A DNA stretch of 41,344 nucleotides from Luteimonas salinisoli (GCF_013425525.1 NZ_JACCKA010000069.1:5308-46651); one strand, 5' to 3'. Counted from the stretch's first letter, positions 1-8,610 are shown. The notes: generated from the sequence alone by a model not told the origin. Numbers and translations are program-made.

Positions 1-52
1 CTCCGCTACGTAGGCTCCGGAGCCGATAGCAGCGGAGCAAGCTCCGCTCTAC
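1..52. repeat. REP-like palindrome at the left edge (partner truncated)
   Basis: On the minus strand from 52, GTAG is followed by perfect arms AGCGGAGC and GCTCCGCT (31-52). The linker GGCTCCGGAGCC (13-24) is the same as in the 1212-1279 pair. The other half of the dimer would lie partly outside the window. It is 3' of korB; the rest of 53-111 shows nothing else. Confidence 0.8.
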
Positions 53-111
53 GAGGGTTCGCCTGGGGAGCGCCGCTCCACGGGGAGCGACGCGCAGGTA
101 CGGACGCCGGG

Positions 112-1167
112 TCAGCGCAATGCGGCGTTGATCTCCGCCAGGGTCCCGGCGCCAGGACACAGCACGTCGGCCTGCAGCGAGTTGAGCGGCGCCGCCACGG
201 TACCGAGATGGACGTGCAGGTCCTCCGCCTCCGGCTCGACGTAGAGCAGGCCGGTGACGATCTCGCCGCGGGAATGGCGCTGCTGGACCAGGTTCATCGC
301 CGCGATCCGGTCGCGCGGATCGTAGCCGGCGTCGAGCTTGTGCAGTCGCAGCACCGAGCCGTCGTGGGCGGTCACGTCGATGCTTTGCCCGGCGCCGTAG
401 TCGACCGCGATTTCCGTCCGCGCCGGGATCACGTCGAGCCGGTTCACCGCCTCGTTGTGGGCCCGGACGTAGTCGTAGCTGCGGGTGCTGCCGTCGTGGT
501 TGTTGAAGGCGACGCAGGGGCTGACGATGTCGATGAAGGCGGCGCCGCGGTGCGACAGGGCCCCCTTGATCAGCGGCACCAGCTGGCGCTTGTCGCCGGA
601 GAAGCCGCGGGCGACGTAGCTGGCGCCCAGCTGCAGCGCCATCGTCACCATGTCCAGCGCGCTGTCGCTGTTGGCCACGCCCCGCTTCGACACCGAGCCC
701 TGGTCGGCGGTGGCCGAGAACTGCCCCTTGGTCAGGCCGTACACGCCGTTGTTCTCGACGATGTAGGCCATGTCCACGCCGCGGCGGATCGCGTGGACGA
801 ACTGTCCGATGCCGATCGAGGCCGAGTCACCGTCGCCGGACACGCCCAGGTAGATCAGCGCGCGGTTGGCCAGACTGGCGCCGGTGAGCACCGAGGGCAT
901 GCGCCCGTGCACGGTGTTGAAGCCGTGCGACTGGCCGAGGAAGTAGTCGGGGGTCTTGGAGCTGCAGCCGATGCCGGACAGTTTGGCGAGGCGGTGCGGC
1001 TGGATGTCCAGCTCCCAGCAAGCCTGGATGATCGCCGCCGAGATCGAATCGTGCCCGCAGCCGGCGCACAGGGTGCTGATCTTGCCCTCGTAGTCGCGGC
1101 GGGTGAAGCCGATGGCGTTGCAGGCCAGGGTCGGGTGGTGCAGCTTCGGCTTGGCGATGTAGGTCAT
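112..1167 (-). CDS. korB: 2-oxoacid:acceptor oxidoreductase, beta (TPP-binding) subunit
   Basis: 351-residue cytoplasmic beta subunit of a 2-oxoacid:ferredoxin-type oxidoreductase, the half that binds thiamine diphosphate and one [4Fe-4S] cluster and decarboxylates a 2-oxoacid to acyl-CoA. The sequence shows C34-x2-C37 (CAGCGHD), C68 (GIGCSS) and C218 (SPCVAFNNH), the four cluster cysteines expected for the family. The TPP/Mg motif is GDGD at 111-114, with ENN at 138-140, followed by VYGLTKGQFS as in mycobacterial KorB. The start is ATG at 1167, because GGAGG lies 5 nt upstream. An in-frame TTG at 1185 would add six residues but lacks an RBS. It is the last gene of the korC-like/korA/korB cluster, separated from korA by 139 bp containing a palindromic repeat pair. 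Substrate (2-oxoglutarate, pyruvate or another 2-oxoacid) cannot be fixed by eye. The subunit assignment is firm. Confidence 0.93.
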   Translation of the reverse strand: MTYIAKPKLHHPTLACNAIGFTRRDYEGKISTLCAGCGHDSISAAIIQACWELDIQPHRLAKLSGIGCSSKTPDYFLGQSHGFNTVHGRMPSVLTGASLANRALIYLGVSGDGDSASIGIGQFVHAIRRGVDMAYIVENNGVYGLTKGQFSATADQGSVSKRGVANSDSALDMVTMALQLGASYVARGFSGDKRQLVPLIKGALSHRGAAFIDIVSPCVAFNNHDGSTRSYDYVRAHNEAVNRLDVIPARTEIAVDYGAGQSIDVTAHDGSVLRLHKLDAGYDPRDRIAAMNLVQQRHSRGEIVTGLLYVEPEAEDLHVHLGTVAAPLNSLQADVLCPGAGTLAEINAALR

Positions 1168-1211
1168 GTTGCCTCCGTCTTCCAACCCGGCGAAACGATG
1201 GCCGCCCTCCC

Positions 1212-1279
1212 GTAGAGCGGAGCTTGCCCCGCTGCTCCCGGCTCCGGAGCCGACGACAGCGGAGCAAGCTCCGCTCTAC
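1212..1279. repeat. Inverted REP pair between korA and korB
   Basis: GTAG with arms AGCGGAGC and GCCCCGCT (one mismatch) at 1212-1233 faces a minus-strand copy with perfect arms at 1279-1258. The linker contains the palindrome GGCTCCGGAGCC (1240-1251). The pair fills half the korA-korB gap and could fold into a long cruciform in the polycistronic RNA, affecting the korA to korB expression ratio. Confidence 0.88.
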
Positions 1280-1306
1280 GTGGTGCGGTGAGAGGACGAT
1301 GCGACA

Positions 1307-3145
1307 TCAGGCCACGTTGTGCCGTTTCGCCGCCGGCCGGATCTGCGCGGCGATCGCATCGGCGATGAAGCGCGCCGTGATCGGGGTGCCGTCGTAGTGC
1401 AACACCGGCACCAGGCGCGCCGGGTCGATGCCGAAGGCGTCGATGAGCAGCAGCCGCAGCTGGCCATCGCGGTTCTGCTCGACCACGAAAACCGTTTCGT
1501 GCGCGAGCACGAAGTCCCCCACCGCGTCCGGGAACGGGAACGCGCGCACGCGCAGCGTGTCCAGCCCGATGCCGGCCGTTTGCAGGCGGTCGATCGCCTC
1601 GGCCATCGCCGGGCTGGTGGAGCCGTAGAAGATCGCGCCGTGGCGCGCGGGCATCTCTGCGCATGCCAGCACCGGCTGCGGCACCAGCGCCTTGGCGCTG
1701 TCGAACTTCTTCAGCAGCCGCTGCATGTTGTAGACGTAGTCCGCCCCGCGCTCGGAATAGCGTGCGGCGGGATCGCGCGAGGTACCGCGGGTGAAGTACG
1801 CCCCTTTGTCCGGGTGCGTGCCCGGGTAGGTGCGCCACGGAATGCCGTCGCCGTCGACGTCCCTGTAGCGGGCGAACTCCCTGCCGGCCTCCAGGTCCTC
1901 CGCGGTCATCACCTTGCCGCGATCGTAGCCGCGCGCATCGTCCCATTCGAGCGGCGCGCACAGGCGCTGGTTCATGCCGATGTCCAGGTCGCTCATCACG
2001 AACACCGGCGTCTGCAGGCGATCGGCCAGGTCCAGCGCGCGCGCGGTGAAGTCGAAGCACTCGTGCGGGTCCTCGGGGAACAGCAGCACGTGCCGGGTAT
2101 CCCCGTGCGAGGCGTAGGCGCAGGCGAGCACGTCCGATTGCTGGGTGCGGGTGGGCATGCCGGTGGAAGGGCCGCCGCGCTGCACGTCGATGATCGTCAC
2201 CGGGATCTCGGCGAAATAGGCCAGGCCGATGAACTCGGCCATCAGCGAGATGCCGGGGCCGGCGGTGGCGGTGAACGCGCGCGCGCCGTTCCAGCCGGCG
2301 CCGACCACCATGCCGATCGAGGCGATCTCGTCCTCGGCCTGGATCACCGCATAGCGCGCGCGCCCTTCATCGTCGACGCGGTGCTTCCGGCAGTACCCCT
2401 GGAACGCTTCGGCCAGCGACGACGACGGCGTGATCGGGTACCAGGCGCAGACGGTGGCACCGCCGTACACGCAGCCCAGCGCGGCGGCGGCGTTGCCCTC
2501 GACGAAGATGCGCTCGCCGACGGCGTCCGCCCTGCGCACCCGCAGACCGATCGGATGCGCCAGGTGGTCGCGGACCCAGTCGCGGCCCAGGTGCAGCGCC
2601 GCCACGTTGGGCCCGAGCAGTTTCTCCTTGCCCCTGTACTGCTCGCCGATCAGCGTCTCGATGACCTCTGGATCGATCTCCAGCAGCGCGCTCAGCGCGC
2701 CCACGTACATGATGTTCTTGAACAGCTGGCGCTGGCGCGGGTCGTCGTAGGCCGCGTTGCAGAGCTCGGTCAGCGGCACGCCGATGACGGTGACGTCGTC
2801 GCGGGACCGCGACCGCGGCAGCGGCTTGCTGCTGTCGTGGAACAGGTAGCCGCCGGGCTCGATCTCGGCCAGGTCTTCGTCCCAGGTCTGGGGGTTCATC
2901 GCCACCATCAGGTCCACGCCGCCGCGCCGCCCCAGCCAGCCGCGCTCGCATACGCGCACCTCGTACCAGGTCGGCAGACCCTGGATGTTGGACGGAAAGA
3001 TGTTGCGCGGGCCGACCGGCACGCCCATGCGCAGGATGCTCTTGGCGAACAGCTCGTTGGCGGAGGCCGAACCCGAACCGTTGACGTTGGCGAACTTCAC
3101 GACGAAGTCGTTGACCGCCTGCAGCGGCGCATGGGCGGGCGTCAT
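1307..3145 (-). CDS. korA: 2-oxoacid:acceptor oxidoreductase, fused gamma-alpha subunit
   Basis: 612-residue partner of KorB. Residues 1 to about 190 form the gamma (CoA-binding side) domain, recognisable by NGSGSASANELFAKS and the IFPSNIQGLPTWYEVRV stretch. Residues from about 205 form the alpha pyrimidine-binding domain, with GNAAAALGCVYGGATVCAWY and AEDEIASIGMVVGAGWNGAR, then GPSTGMPTRTQQSD. This gamma-alpha fusion is typical of the KorAB class found in aerobes such as Mycobacterium and differs from five-domain pyruvate:ferredoxin oxidoreductases. Start ATG at 3145 encodes MTPAHAPLQAVNDFVV. Upstream, 163 bp containing an inverted repeat pair separate it from the flavoprotein gene; downstream, 139 bp with a REP pair separate it from korB. 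Family knowledge says the enzyme forms an alpha-beta dimer of dimers. Coupling to the neighbouring flavoprotein is inferred from context. Confidence 0.93.
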   Translation of the reverse strand: MTPAHAPLQAVNDFVVKFANVNGSGSASANELFAKSILRMGVPVGPRNIFPSNIQGLPTWYEVRVCERGWLGRRGGVDLMVAMNPQTWDEDLAEIEPGGYLFHDSSKPLPRSRSRDDVTVIGVPLTELCNAAYDDPRQRQLFKNIMYVGALSALLEIDPEVIETLIGEQYRGKEKLLGPNVAALHLGRDWVRDHLAHPIGLRVRRADAVGERIFVEGNAAAALGCVYGGATVCAWYPITPSSSLAEAFQGYCRKHRVDDEGRARYAVIQAEDEIASIGMVVGAGWNGARAFTATAGPGISLMAEFIGLAYFAEIPVTIIDVQRGGPSTGMPTRTQQSDVLACAYASHGDTRHVLLFPEDPHECFDFTARALDLADRLQTPVFVMSDLDIGMNQRLCAPLEWDDARGYDRGKVMTAEDLEAGREFARYRDVDGDGIPWRTYPGTHPDKGAYFTRGTSRDPAARYSERGADYVYNMQRLLKKFDSAKALVPQPVLACAEMPARHGAIFYGSTSPAMAEAIDRLQTAGIGLDTLRVRAFPFPDAVGDFVLAHETVFVVEQNRDGQLRLLLIDAFGIDPARLVPVLHYDGTPITARFIADAIAAQIRPAAKRHNVA

Positions 3146-3195
3146 GCGGGCGCCCCCCGCCGTGCGACTTCCCCGCAGGCCGTGATGCCTTTCGT

Positions 3196-3278
3196 CGTCG
3201 TCCCGGCGCGGGCCGGGATCCAGGCCTGCGCACGTTCAGAGGCCGCGGTCCAGGATCCCGGCTTGCGCCGGGATGACG
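3196..3278. repeat. Second repeat family: inverted pair between the KorC-like gene and korA
   Basis: Two 29-bp copies in opposite orientation, 3196-3224 and 3278-3250, begin CGTC(G/A)TCCCGGCGC and end GCCGGGATCC(A/T)GG, differing at only a few positions. Each copy can also form a small stem of CCCGGC with GCCGGG. This resembles the widespread CGTCATCCC-type intergenic repeat of proteobacteria and is unrelated to the GTAG palindromes. Confidence 0.8.
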
Positions 3279-3308
3279 GACAAGGACGGAGGATCCTCCA
3301 CCGGGCGA

Positions 3309-5156
3309 TCACGCGGCTGCCTCGACCTTCGCACCGGGTCGGTCGCCGCCGGCGTGGACCTCCTGCAGCAGGAACTTCTGCATGTCCCAGGCGCCGGTCG
3401 GGCAGCGCTCGGCGCAAAGCCCGCAGTGCAGGCAGACGTCCTCGTCCTTGACCATCACCCGTGCGGTCTTGAGCGGCGCCGACACGTACAGGTCCTGCCC
3501 GGGATTCAGCGCCGGCGCGGTCAGGCGCCCGCGCAGCTCCTCCTCCGCGCCGTTGGCGGTGAAGGTGATGCAGTCGGTCGGACAGATGTCGACGCAGGCG
3601 TCGCACTCGATGCACTTGTCGCGGGCGAACACCGTCTGCACGTCGCAGTTGAGGCAGCGCTGGGTCTCCTTCCACGCGGTGGCGGCGTCGAAACCCAGCT
3701 CCACCTCGACGTGCATGCTGTCCAGCTTGCGCGCCGCCTCGGACCACGGCACCGCGTAGCGCTCGTCCGGCGAGACCGCGTTGTCGTAGCTCCATTCGTG
3801 GATGCCCATCTTCTGCGACGCCAGGGTCACGTCCGGCGCAGGGCGGACGTGCGGATCCTCCCCGTTCAGCAACCGATCGACCGAGATCGCCGCGGCGCGG
3901 CCGTGCGCCACCGCCCAGATGATGTTCTTCGGCCCGAACGCCGCGTCGCCGCCGAACAGGACGTGCGGCAGCGTCGACTGGAACGTGGCTTCGTCGACCT
4001 TCGGCATGCCCCATTCGTCGAAGGCGATGCCCAGGTCGCGCTCGATCCACGGGAACGCGTTCTCCTGTCCCACCGCGATCAGCACCTCGTCGCAGGGATG
4101 GAACTCGTCCGGCTCGCCGGTCGGCACCAGCCGGCGGCGGCCGTCGTCGCCGTATTCCACCCGCACCTTCCCGAAGGTCATACCGGTCAGCCTGCCGCTG
4201 GCATGGACGAAGGACTTGGGCACCCGGCAGTCGAGGATCGGGATGCCCTCGTGCATCGCGTCCTCCTTCTCCCAGGGACTGGCCTTCATCTGGTCGAAGC
4301 CGGAGCGCACGATCACCTTGACGTCCTCGCCGCCCAGGCGCCGCGCGCTGCGGCAGCAGTCCATCGCGGTATTGCCGCCGCCGAGCACCAGCACCCGGCG
4401 GCCGACCGCGGTCACGTGGCCGAAATAGACGTTGGCCAGCCAGTCCAGGCCGACGTGGATCTGCGCATCGGCCTCGCGCCGCCCGGGCAGGTCGAGGTCG
4501 CGCCCGCGCGGCGCGCCGCTGCCGACGAAGACGGCGTCGTAGCCTTGCGCCAGCAGGTCCTTCATCGAGTCGATGCGACGCCCGCCGACGAACTCCACGC
4601 CGAGATCGAGGATGTAGCCGGTCTCCTCGTCGATCACCGATTCCGGCAGGCGGAAGCGCGGCACCTGGGTGCGCATGAAGCCGCCGGCCTTGGGGTCGGC
4701 GTCGAACACGGTGACGTGGTAGCCGAGCGGCGCCAGGTCGCGCGCCAGCGTCAGCGAGGCCGGGCCGGCGCCGACGCAGGCCACGCGCCGGCCGTTCGGC
4801 TTCGCCGCCGGCTTGGGCATGCGCGCGCGCACGTCGCCCTTGAGGTCGGCGGCGACGCGCTTGAGCCGGCAGATCGCCACCGGCTCGGGTTTCGCGCCGT
4901 TGTTCTCCTCCACCCTGCCGCGCCGGCAGGCCGGCTCGCAGGGCCGATCGCAGGTGCGGCCGAGGATGCCGGGGAAGACGTTGCTGTGCCAGTTGACCAT
5001 GTATGCGTCGGCATGGCGGCCGGCGGCGATCAGGCGGATGTACTCGGGCACCGGGGTATGCGCCGGGCACGCCCACTGGCAGTCCACCACCTTGTGGAAG
5101 ACGTCCGGGTTGCCGATGTCGGTCGGTTGCACCGTCGTGAACCCCCGCGCTGGCAA
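3309..5156 (-). CDS. GltD-like FAD/NAD(P) oxidoreductase with C-terminal 2x[4Fe-4S] ferredoxin domain (KorC-like)
   Basis: About 615-residue cytoplasmic electron-transfer flavoprotein. The N-terminal part is a glutamate-synthase-small-subunit/DPD domain with cysteines at 26, 30, 69, 73, 77 and 96 (CQWACP, CDRPCEPAC). An FAD Rossmann motif, ACVGAGPASLTLA, starts near 127; a second nucleotide motif, VLVLGGGNTAMDCCRS, lies near 265; and GGDAAFG is the usual FAD-binding end motif. The C-terminus carries two ferredoxin motifs, CIECDACVDICP at 515 and CLHCGLCAERCP at 575, plus an extra CLNC before them. Standard GltD is about 470 residues and lacks this tail. As first gene before korA and korB it probably passes electrons between the oxidoreductase and NAD(P), as proposed for KorC of Azoarcus 2-oxoglutarate:NADP+ oxidoreductase. 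Start is uncertain: the open frame begins at TTG 5156 without a clear RBS, whereas GTG at 5132 has GGGGG about 9 nt upstream. No in-frame ATG precedes the conserved region. Confidence 0.85.
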   Translation of the reverse strand: MPARGFTTVQPTDIGNPDVFHKVVDCQWACPAHTPVPEYIRLIAAGRHADAYMVNWHSNVFPGILGRTCDRPCEPACRRGRVEENNGAKPEPVAICRLKRVAADLKGDVRARMPKPAAKPNGRRVACVGAGPASLTLARDLAPLGYHVTVFDADPKAGGFMRTQVPRFRLPESVIDEETGYILDLGVEFVGGRRIDSMKDLLAQGYDAVFVGSGAPRGRDLDLPGRREADAQIHVGLDWLANVYFGHVTAVGRRVLVLGGGNTAMDCCRSARRLGGEDVKVIVRSGFDQMKASPWEKEDAMHEGIPILDCRVPKSFVHASGRLTGMTFGKVRVEYGDDGRRRLVPTGEPDEFHPCDEVLIAVGQENAFPWIERDLGIAFDEWGMPKVDEATFQSTLPHVLFGGDAAFGPKNIIWAVAHGRAAAISVDRLLNGEDPHVRPAPDVTLASQKMGIHEWSYDNAVSPDERYAVPWSEAARKLDSMHVEVELGFDAATAWKETQRCLNCDVQTVFARDKCIECDACVDICPTDCITFTANGAEEELRGRLTAPALNPGQDLYVSAPLKTARVMVKDEDVCLHCGLCAERCPTGAWDMQKFLLQEVHAGGDRPGAKVEAAA

Positions 5157-5189
5157 GGCCGGGAGCGCCGGCCATCGCTTGCGCGCCCG

Positions 5190-5195
5190 AGTCTA
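5190..5195 (-). promoter_or_regulatory. Weak -10 candidate for the kor cluster
   Basis: TAGACT on the minus strand, in the 95-bp gap between the RND permease stop and the flavoprotein start, is the only -10-like hexamer seen there. It would put the 5' end about 25-50 nt before the TTG or GTG start. The -35 region is not convincing. Confidence 0.25.
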
Positions 5196-5234
5196 GCGCC
5201 GAAACCGCAGCCGGGCATGCTGCAGGGCAACCGG

Positions 5235-5270
5235 GGCGCCGCGGCCGGTCGCTAGCCGGCCGCGGGCGCC
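5235..5270 (-). terminator. Strong hairpin at the end of the RND pump operon
   Basis: Arms GGCGCC plus GCGGCCGG (5235-5248) pair with CCGGCCGC plus GGCGCC (5256-5263 and 5265-5270) with one bulged base, 14 bp in total. The permease stop codon (5254-5252) lies in the 7-nt loop. There is no U-tract. The hairpin could separate the pump operon from the kor cluster, which follows on the same strand. Confidence 0.45.
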
Positions 5271-8200
5271 ACCCGCTCGTCGCTCCGCACCCGGAACCAG
5301 GCCGCGTACAGCGCCGGCAGGAAGATCAGGGTCAGCACCGTGGCCACGGTCAGCCCGCCCATGATCGCCACCGCCATCGGCCCGAAGAACACGCTGCGCG
5401 AGAGCGGCACCATCGCCAGGATCGCCGCTGCGGCGGTCAGCACGATGGGGCGGAAGCGGCGTACCGTCGCCTCGACGATGGCGTTCCAGCGGTCCACTCC
5501 GGCGCTCACGTCCTGCTCGATCTGGTCGACCAGGATCACCGCGTTGCGCATGATCATGCCGGCCAGCGCGATCGTGCCAAGCATCGCCACGAAGCCGAAC
5601 GGCACCCGGAACAGCAGCAGGAACAGGGTCACCCCGATCAGCCCCAGCGGCGCGGTCAGCAGCACCAGGCCGGCGCGAGACAGGCTGCGCAGCTGCAGCA
5701 TCAGCAGGGTCACCACCACGAACAGGAACAGCGGCATGCCGGCGGCGATCGAACGCTGCCCGCGGCCGGAGTCCTCGACCGTGCCGCCGGTCTCCAGCAG
5801 ATAGCCCTGCGGCAGGCGGGCACGGACCTCGTCGAGGGTCGGCAGGATGCGGCCGACCACGGTGGGCGCGGTGTCGCCGTTGCGGATGTCGGCGCGCACG
5901 GTGACGGTGGGCAGGCGGTCGCGGTGCCAGATGATGCCGTCCTCGAACGCGTACTCGAGGGTCGCGATCTGCGACACCGGCACCGCCTCCCCGCCCTCGG
6001 TCGGCACCGCCAGGCTGCCGAGCATGTCGAGCCGCATGCGTTCGTCAGCAGGGCCGCGCATCAGCATCTCCACCAGCTCGTCGCCCTCGCGGTACACGCT
6101 CACTTGCAGCCCCGACAGCGAGCCGGACAGGAACCGGGCGACGTGCTGCGAGCTCACCCCCAGGGCGCGGGCGCGGTCCTGGTCGATGCGCAGCCGCACC
6201 ACCTTGCTCGGCTCGTCCCAGTCGAGGTTGACGTTGGTGGTGGCGGGATCGGCCCGCACCCGCTCGGCCACCTCGCGCGCGATCGCCCGCACCCGCTCGA
6301 CGTGCTCGCCCGAGACCCGCAGCTGCACCGGGTAGCCGACCGGCGGCCCGGTCTCCAGGCGGGTGACCCGCAGCTGCAGTTCGGGGAAGCCCGGCGCCAC
6401 TTCGTCGATCAGCCACTGGCGGATCCGCTCGCGCGCCTCGACGTCGCGGGTCATCACCACGAACTGGGCGAAGTTCGCCTGCGGCAGCTGCTGGTCGAGC
6501 GGCAGGTAGAAGCGCGGCGAGCCGGTGCCGACGTAGGCCACGTAGTTCTCGATGCCGTCGTGGCCGTCGAGCAGCTGCTCCAGGCGTCGGGCCTGCACTT
6601 CGGTCGCGCGCAGCGAGCTGCCCTCGGCGAGCTCCACGTCGACCATCAGCTCGAGCCGGGTGGAGTCCGGGAAGAACTGCTGCGGCACGAAGCGGAACAA
6701 CAGCACCGAGCCGAGGAGCAGCCCGGCGGTGGCGCCGATCACCAGCCAGCGATGCGCCAGGGTCCAGTGCAGCCAGCCGCGGAAGCGGCGATAGAACGGT
6801 CGCTGATAGGGGTCGTGCGGCCCGCGGTCGGCTGGCTGCGGCGCCAGTGCGAAGGCGAATGCGGGCCAGCGGTCGGCCAGGCGTTCGCGCCACGCCCGCC
6901 GCCGCGCCGCCAGCGAGCCCGGTGCCGGCGCCCGTGGGTGGGCGAGGTCCGGCAGCATGCGGTCGCCGAGCCAGGGGATGAACAGCACCGCCGCAACCCA
7001 CGACACCACCAGCGCGATCGTCACCACCTGGAACAGCGAGCGGGTGTACTCGCCCGTCGACGACGCCGCGGTGGCGATGGGCAGAAAGCCGGCCGCGGTG
7101 ATCAGGGTGCCGGTGAGCATCGGGAAGGCGGTGTGGTCCCAGGCGTAGCTCGCCGCCTTGAGCCGGCTGTCGCCCTGCTCCATCCTGACCGCCATCATCT
7201 CCACCGCGATGATCGCGTCGTCCACCAGCAGGCCGAGGGCCAGCACCAGCGCGCCCAGCGAGATCTTGTGCAGGCCGATGCTGAAGTAGTCCATGGCCGC
7301 GAACGTCATCGCCAGCACCAGCGGGATCGACACCGCCACCACCAGCCCGGTGCGGAACCCGAGCGAGAAGAAGCTCACCAGCAACACGATCGCCACGGCC
7401 TCGGCCAGCACCTTGACGAACTCGCCCACCGAGTCCTCGACCGCGCGCGGCTGGTCGGCGACCCGCCGCAGCTCCATGCCCACCGGCAGGGTCTCCTGCA
7501 GGCGCGCGAACTCGTGCTCCAGGCTCTCGCCCAGGCGCAGGATGTCGCCGCCCTCGTGCATCGCCACGGCGATGCCGATCGCGTCCTGGCCCATGAAGCG
7601 CATCCGCGGCGCGGCCGGATCGGCGAAGCCGCGGCTGACGGTGGCGATGTCGTCGAGGCGGATGGTGCGGTCGCCAGCGCGGATCGGGAACGCGCGGATC
7701 GCGTCGATCGAGTCGAAGGCGCCGTCCACGCGCAACCGCACGCGCTCGCCCGGGGTCTCGAAGAAACCCGCCCCGGCGACCGCGTTCTGCTCCGCCAGCG
7801 CCTGCTGCACCGCCTGCAGCGGAATGCCCAGCGTCGCCAGGCGGGCATTGTCGACCTCGATCCAGATCTTCTCGTCCTGCAACCCGACCAGTTCGACCTT
7901 GCCGACGTCGTCCAGGCGCTGCAGCTGCAGCTGCAGGCGGTCGGCGTAGTCCTTCATCACCGCGTAGTCGTAGCCGTCGCCGGTGAGCGCGTAGATGTTG
8001 CCGAAGGTGTCGCCGAACTCGTCGTTGAAGAACGGTCCCACCACGCCCTCGGGCAGGGTGGCGCGGATGTCGCCGACTTTCTTGCGCACCTGGTACCAGA
8101 GATCGGGGATCTCGCCGGAGCGCATCGAGTCGCGGGCCATGAAAATGACCTGCGACTCGCCGGGGCGCGAGTACGAGCGGATGAACTCGTAGTCGCCGGT

Positions 8201-8428
8201 CTCCATCAGTTTCTTCTCGATGCGCTCGGTGACCTGGCTGGCCACCTCCTCGGCCGTGGCGCCGGGCCACAGCGTGCGCACCACCATCGCCTTGAAGGTG
8301 AAGGGCGGGTCTTCGGACTGGCCCAGCCGCGTGTACGACCAGGCCCCGGCGATCGCCACCACCAGCATCGCGTACAGCACCAGGCCGCGGTTGCCGAGCG
8401 CCCATTCCGACAGGTTGAAGCGGCTCAT
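5252..8428 (-). CDS. RND efflux transporter permease (AcrB/HAE1 superfamily, TriC-like)
   Basis: 1058-residue inner-membrane proton/drug antiporter of the RND family, normal length for the class. It starts with MSRFNLSEWALGNRGLVLY, one transmembrane helix, then periplasmic porter domains beginning SEDPPFTFKAMVVRTLWPGA, a start I associate with TriC-like permeases. The second bundle includes ALGLLVDDAIIAVEMM, where the adjacent aspartates are the proton-relay pair of TM4. The protein is duplicated, with the second periplasmic half from about residue 570 and a final six-helix bundle ending FLPALYAAWFRV. A charged cytoplasmic linker lies at about 490-550. The start ATG 8428 is preceded by a G-rich stretch about 7 nt upstream. 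It is cotranscribed with the adaptor upstream, with a possible coupled 61-codon frame in between. The substrate cannot be read from sequence. No outer-membrane gene is in the operon; tolC lies 2.9 kb away. Confidence 0.95.
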   Translation of the reverse strand: MSRFNLSEWALGNRGLVLYAMLVVAIAGAWSYTRLGQSEDPPFTFKAMVVRTLWPGATAEEVASQVTERIEKKLMETGDYEFIRSYSRPGESQVIFMARDSMRSGEIPDLWYQVRKKVGDIRATLPEGVVGPFFNDEFGDTFGNIYALTGDGYDYAVMKDYADRLQLQLQRLDDVGKVELVGLQDEKIWIEVDNARLATLGIPLQAVQQALAEQNAVAGAGFFETPGERVRLRVDGAFDSIDAIRAFPIRAGDRTIRLDDIATVSRGFADPAAPRMRFMGQDAIGIAVAMHEGGDILRLGESLEHEFARLQETLPVGMELRRVADQPRAVEDSVGEFVKVLAEAVAIVLLVSFFSLGFRTGLVVAVSIPLVLAMTFAAMDYFSIGLHKISLGALVLALGLLVDDAIIAVEMMAVRMEQGDSRLKAASYAWDHTAFPMLTGTLITAAGFLPIATAASSTGEYTRSLFQVVTIALVVSWVAAVLFIPWLGDRMLPDLAHPRAPAPGSLAARRRAWRERLADRWPAFAFALAPQPADRGPHDPYQRPFYRRFRGWLHWTLAHRWLVIGATAGLLLGSVLLFRFVPQQFFPDSTRLELMVDVELAEGSSLRATEVQARRLEQLLDGHDGIENYVAYVGTGSPRFYLPLDQQLPQANFAQFVVMTRDVEARERIRQWLIDEVAPGFPELQLRVTRLETGPPVGYPVQLRVSGEHVERVRAIAREVAERVRADPATTNVNLDWDEPSKVVRLRIDQDRARALGVSSQHVARFLSGSLSGLQVSVYREGDELVEMLMRGPADERMRLDMLGSLAVPTEGGEAVPVSQIATLEYAFEDGIIWHRDRLPTVTVRADIRNGDTAPTVVGRILPTLDEVRARLPQGYLLETGGTVEDSGRGQRSIAAGMPLFLFVVVTLLMLQLRSLSRAGLVLLTAPLGLIGVTLFLLLFRVPFGFVAMLGTIALAGMIMRNAVILVDQIEQDVSAGVDRWNAIVEATVRRFRPIVLTAAAAILAMVPLSRSVFFGPMAVAIMGGLTVATVLTLIFLPALYAAWFRVRSDERVAPAAG

Positions 8429-8610
8429 GCAGCGCCCCCGGCGGCGACGGCATCGCCGGCCGCTTCAGCGGACTCCGGGCCGGGGCCGGGGGCGAGCGGC
8501 GCGCGCCTGCGGGCCGACTCGGGCCCACGAGGTGCCGCCGACCAGGCCCTGCAAGCCGACCGGCCGCCGAGAGCCACCGCACCGACGCGGGAGGTCCGCT
8601 GTATCGGCAT
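8425..8610 (-). CDS. Possible 61-residue ORF overlapping both pump genes
   Basis: The 181-bp gap between the adaptor and the RND permease contains an open frame whose start ATG (8610-8608) overlaps the adaptor stop as TGATG and whose stop TGA (8427-8425) overlaps the permease start as ATGA. That geometry is what translational coupling would look like. The predicted peptide is rich in Ala, Arg, Pro and Gly, has no recognisable domain, signal or membrane helix, and resembles the random frames seen everywhere in GC-rich DNA. It may serve only as a translational relay, or may be a chance open frame. I do not recognise it. Confidence 0.25.
   Translation of the reverse strand: MPIQRTSRVGAVALGGRSACRAWSAAPRGPESARRRAPLAPGPGPESAEAAGDAVAAGGAA

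Noticed and set aside
3142..5175. Alternative frame starting at ATG 5175 over the flavoprotein gene
   Set aside because: Its product is Arg/Gly-rich and lacks the cysteine and nucleotide-binding motifs present in the true frame.
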